DNA from: Microplitis mediator
Lineage: Eukaryota > Arthropoda > Insecta > Hymenoptera > Braconidae
Reading direction: 5' to 3'
Assembly (NCBI RefSeq): GCF_029852145.1
Contig: NC_079976.1
Location: 7,564,001-7,628,000, forward strand
DNA length: 64,000 nt
Shown here: positions 1-11,400 of the stretch, one piece after another
Layout of the letters: the number at the start of each line of letters is the position of its first letter
Numbering within the stretch: position 1 is the first letter of the stretch
Program-made: the position numbers and the translations under genes
Notes under the pieces: model-generated
Databases searched by the model: none
Told to the model about the DNA's origin: nothing
Seen by the model: the letters and a program-made list of their open reading frames with translations, nothing else

Positions 1-96
1 GGGGTTCCAATATGGTGTTTTCGGATGAATTTGCATATGCTTTTCTAAAGGAATATTTATCTGTTCTTTTTTTATGGGCGCGTATCAATAAACGAT

Positions 97-345
97 AGAC
101 GTGAATTAAATCCGGAGTAAATGTGGAGCGGATGACTGTGCATTTTTATTTAATGCTCTTGCAGGAAAATTCACTCCGAAGGAATCGATTCATTATAATT
201 TTAAAACTCCGGTTTGAAATGAAATAAACTCCTAAAGGAAGTTAATTTTAAAACTCTGATTCGGAGTGAATACGGGTTGAACTAAAATCCAGATTACTCC
301 GAAATAAATAAAATCCGTAATCACTTCGAATTCACTCCCGCTACT
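97..345. repeat. MITE-like repeat, GGAGT family copy 1
   Basis: AT-rich segment with repeated, inverted GGAGTAAAT / ATTCACTCC motifs. Related copies lie at 15897-16216 (opposite orientation) and 60544-60837. No coding capacity; ends are approximate. Confidence 0.6.
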
Positions 346-637
346 TTACTAGTATATATATTCCTGTATGTATGTATATTCCTGGATGTATATTTTTTCG
401 TATGGGAAACTTTTGTCGGCAATTTTGAATTTACATTGATGTAATTTCAACGAATCATCAGAAAAATCTAAACGATAATTTACATAATGTTCTTGCCACA
501 TCAACAATCAACTATTAGTAGTTGACTTCTATGATACAGATCAAGATGTCAAGGAATCAAAATCTGCGATACGTAATTGGTTGGGACAAAGATTAAAAAA
601 AATGCGCGAGCTAAGATAACACAGATGATAGATTCAC

Positions 638-672
638 TTATAAATTAGGACGGAACCCGTTTCAAGTTCAGT
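638..672 (+). promoter_or_regulatory. TATA box and initiator of the small peptide gene
   Basis: TTATAAATT at 638-646 is followed about 30 bases later by TTCAGTA (667-673), a good insect initiator. This spacing is that of a TATA/Inr core promoter and would start transcription about 120 bases before the ATG at 791. Confidence 0.55.
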
Positions 673-790
673 ACATAGTCTGGCAACGATCAAAAATTCT
701 CCACAAATCTTTTTATTAAATAGTAGTTAAAGTTTTTTTATTTAAATTCTTTATAAAAAAATTTTTGATATTGTAGCAGAACAAAACGAA

Positions 791-1479
791 ATGTCTAAAA
801 TAATTTTATTGTTATCAATTTTCTCATTGATTGTCATCTTGAGCAGAACAGTTAGCGGAGGATGTCCAGGAAAATGGGTATCTAATTATTATATTTAAGC
901 ACTAAAAAAAAAAATAAATATATGAAGTAACGACTAAAAATGTAAAAAACAAAAACATTGAAATTTGACCTGTAACTCAAAATGCAAAAACTCACGTAAA
1001 ATTTTAATAAATTTATTTCATAGTAAATTTTACTTTTTATGAAAAAGGACCTGAGATTGTGAACCGGAAGTATTGCATTTGAAAAATAATGGAATTTTTT
1101 TTAGACCCGCGAAATTTGAATTTTTTACTAAACTTTATAATTTTTGAAATTTCAAATTTATCAACTTGCGGATCAGGACTTTTTTTTACAAAGAATCGTT
1201 TCTTAAAAATAAAATAATAACTTTGGACTTTGGAGATCTAAATCTTATTAAATATTTTATAAAAAATTTTTCTGATAGAAATACAAAAAATTTTTCTTAT
1301 GTTTATTGAAGAATAATAAAACAGTCAAACTTGAAAATGGAAAAACTTTTGGCAATAAATAAAATTTTTTCTTTCAGTGCCATCCTCAGCAAGGTTACAA
1401 GTGTTGCTTTGATTATACTTGTTCTTCCTATTGGTTACAAGGTGTCTGTATATTGGATTTATCTCCATTTTTCGGATAG
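791..1479 (+). CDS. Small secreted six-cysteine (knottin/ICK-like) peptide, 2 exons
   Basis: Exons are 791-877 and 1378-1479, joined in phase 0 across a 500-base intron with GT (878) and a TTTCTTTCAG acceptor. The product is 62 residues. Residues 1 to about 22 are a hydrophobic signal peptide ending in a small-residue stretch. The mature part of about 40 residues has six cysteines spaced C-x4-C-x7-CC-x4-C-x8-C, which fits the inhibitor cystine knot consensus of secreted toxins, protease inhibitors and some antimicrobial peptides. The intron falls immediately before the codon of the second cysteine. A TATA box and initiator lie upstream. The target and role (venom, defence or signalling) cannot be read from the sequence. 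Convergent with the minus-strand receptor gene, 391 bases away. Too short for ordinary ORF detection, but the splice sites, signal peptide and cysteine pattern agree. Confidence 0.8.
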
Positions 1480-1870
1480 TGAAAAAGAATAATATAATTT
1501 TACAAAGTTTGTAAATACAAAAGCCAAGTCATCATTTTGTAATATTACTTTATTTCTTATCAGTAATTAATATCAAATTTATGAATAATAAATCTAAATA
1601 ATAACGAAGACACTATATATATATACAATAATAATACAAATTTCGACCGTAAAGATCGAAAAAATAATTATGAAAAACATCAAAATATTGTTTGTTTAAA
1701 ACTAATAAATTACGTCCTTTAGTTTTTTTTTAAATTAAAATTATATACACTTATTTTTATTTAAATCTTTCGGTGTAATGGTTCATAAATAATTAAAATT
1801 TTTATTTATTTTTTTTTGTTCCATAAAAATAATTATTTCATTTAAATAAATTTTATTTTTACAAATTTAA

Positions 1871-2444
1871 TTATCGAACGGTAACACCGTTAATAGTGAT
1901 ACCATTTCTAGGAGGTGGTTCTACTTCGTAATGGCCAGATCTATTGTAAGTTCGCCTCCCATTTTGTCCACTGTATCTAGAAAAATATTTAATTATTTAT
2001 CATTTATCAAATATGATCAATAATTAATTAGAAATTAATAATCTTTTGCTTTTTATGTTCAAACTTACCCATACGTGCTTCCGGTCCCGCTGTACGGACT
2101 ATCATAAAGGCCGTCCTCTGGGACATTTTCATACATCCGACCATTCGTGTTATCATTCAAACTAGAATAAGACATAACAGCAGCATTTTGATCCTCTTTC
2201 CTTTCTGCTGCTTGAACATTTTCAGTATTTTTTACTGGTGTTGCTTTACGTCTGTAAAAATTATTAAAATTCTTTGGTAAAAAAAAAATTTATAAATAAA
2301 AATATACTAGATAGTTCTGTAAAAATTAAACTTACAGTCTTAGGTAAACTAATCCAAGAATTAATAAAATAAAAATAATAACTCCAGCTCCGATTCCAAC
2401 GCTTGTACCAACACCTTGAGCTTCTGCTATTTCATTTGAAATCA
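1871..2444 (-). CDS. fw: Receptor part 5: membrane span and cytoplasmic tail
   Basis: Exon 2336-2444 carries a Gly/Val/Ile/Leu-rich span of about 22 residues with a GVGTSVGIGAG entry. Exons 2069-2251 and 1871-1976 give a polar tail of about 95 residues with several tyrosines (YENVPEDGLYDSPY) and a basic end, stopping at 1871-1873 (TAA). YxxV/YDSP-type tyrosines could bind SH2 or PTB adaptors, but this is inference. Confidence 0.85.
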
Positions 2445-5400
2445 CTGTAATAAAAATATATTAATAGTTAAATAAATGAAATTGTAAATTTAGTTTCTTC
2501 AACCCAGGTAAAAAAAAATAATTGGAATTCGACGTTTCTGACTTATATTTGTCAGCTGAGACGAAATCAAGTAAAATTTGAGTTTTTTGACTTAAATGGA
2601 TAGTAAGATAGTCAAGTTTGTCAACAGCAAGTCAAAATTAATTGAAAAAAACATTTGATTTTGAATTTCTTTTGGTTAACTTGACTTACTTCGTATCCAT
2701 TTAAGTCAAAAAACTCAAATTTACGGTTTTTCATCATTTGAAAATCGAGTTTTTATTAGATCTCGACGTTTTAACCCTTCAGCACTCACGCTATGAGTTT
2801 TTTTCTCTCACTTGACTTGAAATATTTTTTTCTAAGTAATTTCAAATGGAATGACCTAGTGAAATTTTTTCTTTCTTTTGAAATTTAAAAATTATTTCGA
2901 ACAGAATAAATATTTTTTAAAGATTTATTTTAAAAATCCATGAGACTTTTTCTCATCACGCGAGTAAAGTAAGGCGTAAAAATTAATACGGTTCGGCTCC
3001 GTTCGGACAGTTCCATTACATCATTACTTAGAAAATTAAAAAATAAAAAACAAGTATATTATAGAAAATTTAAAAATAAAAACAAGCGAAATATTCAAAT
3101 AAATTATCATTAAGTCATTATTGGGAAAGTGCGTAATATTTTTGTTTTATTTAACTTAAAATTTACTGATTAAATTTACGAGTCAATCGGCCAAATAGTT
3201 TCCAAGTTATACGAAGAATTAAATTTAAAAACCAAAATATTAAATTGTTGACAAAAAAAATATTTTTCTCCCCTCCGGGCGAAAAGCGTCAACTTTTCTC
3301 CCGCTGTGCGAAACGAAGTTTCCGCTTTCCGCCTCCGTCGAGGAGAAAAATAGTATTTACACCTTGGGCAGTCAATAAGAAAGCCTCAGATCACATGTTT
3401 GTTGACCTCGGCTTCGCCTCGGCCAACAATTACATGAGATCTGAGGCTTTCTTATTTACTGCCCAAGGTGTAAATATACTATAGGTGTCCATTATTTTTG
3501 AATTTCATTCCTTCCCGCCAAAAAATATGTTCATACAACAACAAAAAATTTCTGCCAACTTTGAGTCTATTCTGATAACGTTAACCCACCCCCCAAAATG
3601 ATTAAAAATTTGAATAATTACTTTCACATCTCGGTTCTTCGCCGCTCCACAATCCAGTGTCCAAACACTTCCTGAGGAATGGCCCCACCCTTTCAAATAG
3701 TGGCAAGCAATGATACTCAGCAGCTCCACCATACAAAGTTGAGCTGTTCACAATGATAACTCTACCATTTTCAATTGCTCTCGGCTGCTTGCAATCCATT
3801 GCTATAAACCACATAAAATAATTATATTTTTATTCAACTATAAGCATTAATAAGAAAAAAAAACAATTCTTACGATAACAAGCAGGAATAAATCCACTCC
3901 AAGAGCTATTTTGTAAACAAACTCTTGTGTCATTGCCTTCCATATAATAACCCCGTGGGCAGCTGTAATGTGCTACGCCACCGATACTGTGAGTTGATAC
4001 TTGAATTGAAAGCGGGGAAACTTGTTCCGGGTCTTGGCATAATATTTCTTGACAAACTGGCGTTTCTGCACTCCAAGTACCATTTTCGAGACACTGTCTT
4101 CGAGCAAATCCATCGAGTTCGTAATTCGGATTACAAGCATAAAGTGCTGCTGCACCATAGTAAGTTGCATTTGAGGTCAAAGTGTAATCACCGTGAAGAA
4201 TATTATCGGGTTTACCGCAATCCACGACTAAAAATGAAAGTTTATTATGCATTTTTTTAATTCACATTTTTACTTTTACTTCGATTTCCTAATTACATGT
4301 TACATGTTTTTATAAAAATTAATGAGGTTGCAGGATAAATTGATTGCACCGAAATTTTTAACTGACAAGGGGAATGGCTCGAAAAAAATTATTTTGAGAA
4401 CATTGAGAACGGATGAGTTGTATACAATATTCCCGTAAGTTTGCGGAACATTTTACTAGTTGGGCATCTTAAGATCCGAAGCTTCTGATGTCAGACGCTA
4501 CCCCGAGCCTGTGAAGGTTCACCCCCATAAAAGAAAGGGTCGAGAAAGACATTGAGATGAATGGAGAGAAGGCAACTGACGAGACCTGTCGAGGTCTCAC
4601 CCTCGCCATTCTCACCCGTTTCCCTTTGTTGTGTTAATCATTTTTATCTATCCGTTATACGATCAGTTGTCAGGTTTATTGATCTATTTTAACTGAAAAT
4701 TTTCTAATGGTCATTTTACTCCACTAAAATACAAAGATGCTTCAAAAAAGAAAAAAAAAAAAATTAATATTTTAAAACAATGAAATAGATTATTTACTAT
4801 TGCTAAGAATGCTATGATGGAAGGGAATAATCATAAAATTCATTGCTATTTCTATGATTATTTTCTGACGTTTAAATTGTTTTCCGATATCGAAATTTTG
4901 GAAAATGCTACTAAGTAGCAAGTAGCAAATAGCAAATAAAAAATAGTAAATAGCAAATATTAAATTCAAACTCTGCCGTCCTTCTTACGGCATTAAATAA
5001 ATTAATATTTTAAAACAATGAAATAGAATTCAATCGAAAATAATCGAATTATTTACCCCAGTAAAAAAAATTTCAAGCCAAAATGATAATAAAATTTTTT
5101 CTCGGCGAAAAAGTGGCCGAGAAATGGCCGCGAGTTAGGCCGTTTTCCGATAAAATTCTACGGCTTCAGCGAGATATCCGTTAATTTTAGGCCGTTAAAA
5201 ATTAAAAAAAAAATTACCAAAAATTTTCGAGTCACCGCTTCGTCCTTCAGTCTCCTATTTTATCTAAATATTAATAAAAATTACAGATTTAAACTTACAA
5301 ATACACTGTGGTACTTCACCACTCCATTTTCCATTATCTTCACACGTCGATAATGGCTCGCCAACAACTTTGTAGCCCCTTTCACATCTGTATTTAGCCA

Positions 5401-8400
5401 AAGCACCTATTTTATACGATGTTGCTCCAGTATTTGAATTTTCTACTGTCCCAGTACGTACTAATGTTCTTCCATACATTCTGTCATTACCAGTAACAGA
5501 TAATATTCCATGCTCAGCAAGTATTGGTTCAGGACAACGTATTTCTACCCAAATTATATAAATATATATATTATTTACATACATTTATTATGTAAGTTTT
5601 GACAATATGTAGCTTTCTTTTTGTTATTTTTTTACCTTCACATTTGGGTGTAGCATCACTCCACTGTCCATTGTCAAGACAATAACGCCTGGATACTCCA
5701 TTTAATCGATAATTTTTAGTACAACTATACGTTATTTCACTTCCTAAATGTGTTGTATCGTTAACATACTCCACTGTTCCACTTAACATCGGCAAAACTT
5801 TTCCACAATCGATGTCTAATAAATATTACAGAAAAAAAAATATAAAATATGATGAATAAATTTAAAAAAAATGAGACTAATTAACACTGAAAATTTATAG
5901 ATAATTACATTCACATGTAGGTACACGGCCTGACCATTCGCCGTTCTTTTGACAAATATGTCTGGCTTCGCCGTTAAGAAGATGACCGGCTTCGCAATGA
6001 TATTCTATTGAGCTGTGGATATTTAGATCGTATCCTACGACGTAACTTCCATTTGGTACTTCGGGTTCTTCACATGTGATTACTTGAATAACAAAAAAAA
6101 AAAATTTAGTCAGTCTGGTACATAAAATGATGATATTGTATTGGTTATTACGGTGCTGTATATAAAGTTTATTTATATTTTAATTAAAAAACTGAAACTG
6201 TATTTTATATTTTTATATTTAGGATATTTTCAGACAGTATCCCCCCCCCCCACACTTTTTATTAATTTATTTCAAAAAAAGTTAAAGCATCAATTGAAAA
6301 AAGACAATTTCGCAAAGACAGATTAAAAAAAAAAATTGCTCACAGTTTTTATCAATCAGGAGTTAAACGAAATTTGTTAAATAAATTTTAGCTCAAAAAA
6401 TTTGACATTGAAAATTATAATGTTGACATGAAGATTTTAATGAAATTTATTTTCCAAATTTCGTTTAACTCCTAACTGATATCAACTGTAAATAATTTTT
6501 TTTTTTTAAATCGGTAGCACGACTTGTAGTTCGCGGATAAAAGATCCCCGACAAAATATCCGCGATAAAATATCCGAATACAAATTATCCGATAGACAAA
6601 ATACCCCCGGACTAAATATTCAAGAGACAAAAATTCGTGACAAAATATCCTGTCGATAAATCTTATTCAGAAAAATATATTTTAAGTGAAAAAATAATTA
6701 ATGGTTTTCGATAAACGAGTACCGTATCATTCCAAGCATATGTGTTGACTTATTTACAAAATAATACCCACCCAAAATCTGTGAAGAAAGGGCACAGTAC
6801 GATTTCAAGCGTATGTGGATCTATTTTTAATATCATACACTCAAATTTTATGTGCAAATATATTAAACATTTATGATAAAGGGGTACCGTACTATTTATA
6901 TGAAAAGTATTTATATTATATTAAGATATTTTGTCGGGGATATTTTATCTATCGAGTGTTTAGTCCGAGGATATTTTGTCTATCGGATAAAATGTACTCG
7001 GATATTTTATCGCGGATATTTTGTCTAATCTATGTCTCTAACAAAATTTTAATACGGTCATTACAATTGAAAGTCATTGAATATTTTTAAAAAGTGGGGG
7101 AGGGAGTCTGGGAATGGCCTTAAGAACTAAAATTTTGACACAGGAATTTTTTCTTTTTTCAACTGAAACGACACCTCAATGAACATATATTCAAATAGTA
7201 GACTTACATTCGCACGAAGGAGTTTGATGGCTCCATTTTCCATCTCTAGTGCATTCATGCCGAGGTTTACCAACAAGCCAATAATCATCTTGGCAAGTGT
7301 ACATCGCAATACTACCCACAGTTGTCGTTTTATTCAAAAGATTAACTTCTCCATATTCAATTTGCGCTGGTGCACCACAATCGACAAATTTACATTGTGG
7401 AGCTTTGCCAGACCATCCTCCACCGACATTACATGTAAGAACCTAAAAACATCATTTAAATATTTCATTACTTTTTTAACTATCATCCACATAAAATATT
7501 AGTAGAATGTTTTTTTTTATTTTTCCTTGTGACACTGACTGTAATTCAAAGTTACACAGTACCGGTAAATTTAAAACGTGGGATAAATGTAAAATGTACT
7601 TATATATTGTAACATGAGGAAAATTCGACATCGACCCGTGGTTTAAAAATTATTTGAAATAATAAATAATTACCCGGTGAGCAACTTTTGGTGACATCTA
7701 TGACGAAAAATTCCGACTTTGACCGAGCAAACGATCCAACGCATGGATTGAAACGAGAGATCCGGGATAGACGCCGAACTGAACGGCCACGTTATTTTTT
7801 TATTTGAACAATTCGACCCGACCAAATGAACAATATTCGATTCCGACGTTTGAACGATTTGATTAACGACATTTAAGATCAATTCGAGTTTGATCCGAAT
7901 AATGAATCGCGAAAAAATAACTTCGACCGACAATAACCGACTCCTGTGAACAAGTGAACAAGCCGAAGCATCGGCGTGAATCGGAACAAAGTGTACGACT
8001 GAATTGTTTTGTTAATAAACGAGTGAAGTGCCATAATGATTAATTAATGAAATAATTAATTTCGCGTAATAACGGTGTGATAGTGAAATTGAACGCGTTA
8101 CCGAAATAAAATATTATTTTATATTTTATTTTATTTCATCGAGCAATTCTGAGAATTACGGATTATCCGTGTCTCATTCGTACCGCAGTCGAGTCTTACG
8201 TTTACAATACTCTGACGTCATTCGTCAAGTATTTTGTGTGAAAAATAAAATAAGTTTATTTTATTTCGAAAATCGACTGTGTTTCTCCGAGCAATGAACT
8301 AATTGTGTTTTCGACCAACTACGATTTTTTTTTGATAATATTGTTTATATCGAATCAAGCCGACAACGGCAGTTAGATTTTTTTGTAACCGATAACTTTA

Positions 8401-11400
8401 TTTGTGAAACCGATCAACGATTTTGTTTAATTAAATACGACTGATTATTTGTTTAATTCTGATCAATTATTTATCGTAATCTTAAGTGCCTGACCTTTCC
8501 CCGATCCGCCACCCTGAGTCGACATTTTTTTGATAATTGTTTATTTGGTGATTGTTACATCACCTGGCGCCCAACTTAATTAATTTTGAACAAGGTTGCC
8601 AAAAATCGTAAGTGTATTCGGACTTCACTCCGGTAGATCCCCGGTGGTGAAAAACCCGTTACATATTTTGGCGCCCAACGTGGGGCACAAAAGGTCAGAA
8701 GGCACGGATCTACGTAAGATTACGATCGACAATTTTGAACGAACCGTTTACGACTCGACCCGTTAAATTGATCAACTTCGCCAAGATGTTCCATTCACCG
8801 CCAACGACTCGACCGACCAATCTGGACACGACATGGCAGAACAATCGATTCATGGAACAGATATCCACACTGACCGACCAGGTCAACCGAACAATCGAAC
8901 AACGACTGATACCGACCAATCAGAACAATCGAACAACCGAAGAACGACCGATATCGATCACACCACCGCTGATTTTCCGAACCGGAACGACGCCACTTGC
9001 TTCACCGACACCGTCTAATCGAGAAAGATCGATCAGTACTTGCTTTGAGGCTATGCAAGAACATGCTAGCCTATCCGCTGAGAGAAGACGCCTAGAAGCC
9101 ATTGAACGAGAGATGGCCCGACAAATCGAAGCCCTCCGTTCCCAGGAGGAAGCTGTCGCAGCTGCACGGCGCAAGCTGACAGCTCAAACACCGAGTTCGG
9201 TAGGATACGAATCCGGTTACGAATGGATCAACGACTTAGAATCGAAGCAGATACGCGAATTCCTGCTTACACTAAATGCTAGCGTTTCAGGAACCGAAGA
9301 ATCTCGACGTGACCGACTATATCGTGCGCTACGAAGAAAGCGACACGCCGACACACCTTGGACAATCAACGACCAACCAGCAGCGATTACGACCGGGAAC
9401 AATTATGAACAACGTCCACCGAACGAACCGAAGAACGAATCGATAAGAGAAGACACCGATTCTAGCAGTGGTTACTCATCGAGTGATTCAAAACGATCAA
9501 CGACACCGACATCGAGTATTTCCTCGACACCGACATCGATAACACCTCCAGAAATGACACCGACAATACTGCCAAAATCGACACCGACTATATCGCCGAT
9601 ACCGACACCGACAACATCGCCAAATACGACATCGACAACATCGCAAACACCGATATCAAATCCATCGTCGAAATTAACATCGAATATACCGCCGAAAACG
9701 ACATTGACATCGATTATATCGCCGACGACGACACCGACATCGAAAATGTCACCGAAATCGACTATACCGCCAAAATCGACACCGTATATATCGCCGAAAC
9801 CGACAACATTACCGAAAACGACATCGACATCAATTATAACGCCGAAAACGACACCGACATCGAAAATATCGCCGACACCGAAATCGATTATATCGCCGAA
9901 ACCGGCCCCGAGAAGCCGACGAGCCGATTTGAGACCGACAATCGAAATGAAGCGTCGTGGTAAGTGCTTCAATTGTCGACAAGCAGGTCATGGTCATCAT
10001 GACTGCCCGAAACCACGCCGATCTGGATATTGCTGGTCCTGTGGTGCTGAAAACGGCCCAAACCCGACTTGCTGGACTTGCAACCGATACTGGTCAAGAT
10101 CGAGGAATGACCAGGCCGAACAACGAATGCCGACCAACCGATTACCACCGAACGATAGACCGAACAACGACCGCCGATCCATCGACTACTACCGAACAAA
10201 GAACCGAACCGATCAAACGACCAACCGAACAAGCAAATCAGGTTACGAGGTTCAACCTGACGATCAAACCGGAAAACGACCACGAAGAACAACCACCGAT
10301 CAACGCGAACAAATCGACCAAACACCTCGAAACCCCGTGTCAATGTCTGGGGGGAGGTTTTGTAACATGAGGAAAATTCGACATCGACCCGTGGTTTAAA
10401 AATTATTTGAAATAATAAATAATTACCCGGTGAGCAACTTTTGGTGACATCTATGACGAAAAATTCCGACTTTGACCGAGCAAACGATCCAACGCATGGA
10501 TTGAAACGAGAGATCCGGGATAGACGCCGAACTGAACGGCCACGTTATTTTTTTATTTGAACAATTCGACCCGACCAAATGAACAATATTCGATTCCGAC
10601 GTTTGAACGATTTGATTAACGACATTTAAGATCAATTCGAGTTTGATCCGAATAATGAATCGCGAAAAAATAACTTCGACCGACAATAACCGACTCCTGT
10701 GAACAAGTGAACAAGCCGAAGCATCGGCGTGAATCGGAACAAAGTGTACGACTGAATTGTTTTGTTAATAAACGAGTGAAGTGCCATAATGATTAATTAA
10801 TGAAATAATTAATTTCGCGTAATAACGGTGTGATAGTGAAATTGAACGCGTTACCGAAATAAAATATTATTTTATATTTTATTTTATTTCATCGAGCAAT
10901 TCTGAGAATTACGGATTATCCGTGTCTCATTCGTACCGCAGTCGAGTCTTACGTTTACAATACTCTGACGTCATTCGTCAAGTATTTTGTGTGAAAAATA
11001 AAATAAGTTTATTTTATTTCGAAAATCGACTGTGTTTCTCCGAGCAATGAACTAATTGTGTTTTCGACCAACTACGATTTTTTTTTGATAATATTGTTTA
11101 TATCGAATCAAGCCGACAACGGCAGTTAGATTTTTTTGTAACCGATAACTTTATTTGTGAAACCGATCAACGATTTTGTTTAATTAAATACGACTGATTA
11201 TTTGTTTAATTCTGATCAATTATTTATCGTAATCTTAAGTGCCTGACCTTTCCCCGATCCGCCACCCTGAGTCGACATTTTTTGATAATTGTTTATTTGG
11301 TGATTGTTACATCACCTGGCGCCCAACTTAATTAATTTTGAACAAGGTTGCCAAAAATCGTAAGTGTATTCGGACTTCACTCCGGTAGATCCCCGGTGGT

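Noticed and set aside
4490..4600. tRNA or SINE with pol III promoter
   Set aside because: GGTTCACCCCC resembles box B only weakly, and no box A or cloverleaf could be drawn.
7179..7502. 107-codon plus-strand ORF
   Set aside because: Shadow of the minus-strand sushi exon 7208-7442, whose cysteine pattern and splice sites are convincing.
7670..7933. 87-codon minus-strand ORF present in both LTRs
   Set aside because: Identical copies only reflect LTR identity; no recognisable protein features and antisense to the element.
9472..9972. 166-codon minus-strand ORF rich in Asp/Val/Gly opposite the gag spacer
   Set aside because: It is the mirror of the low-complexity Thr/Pro/Ser repeats of the gag-like frame; no start context, no motif.
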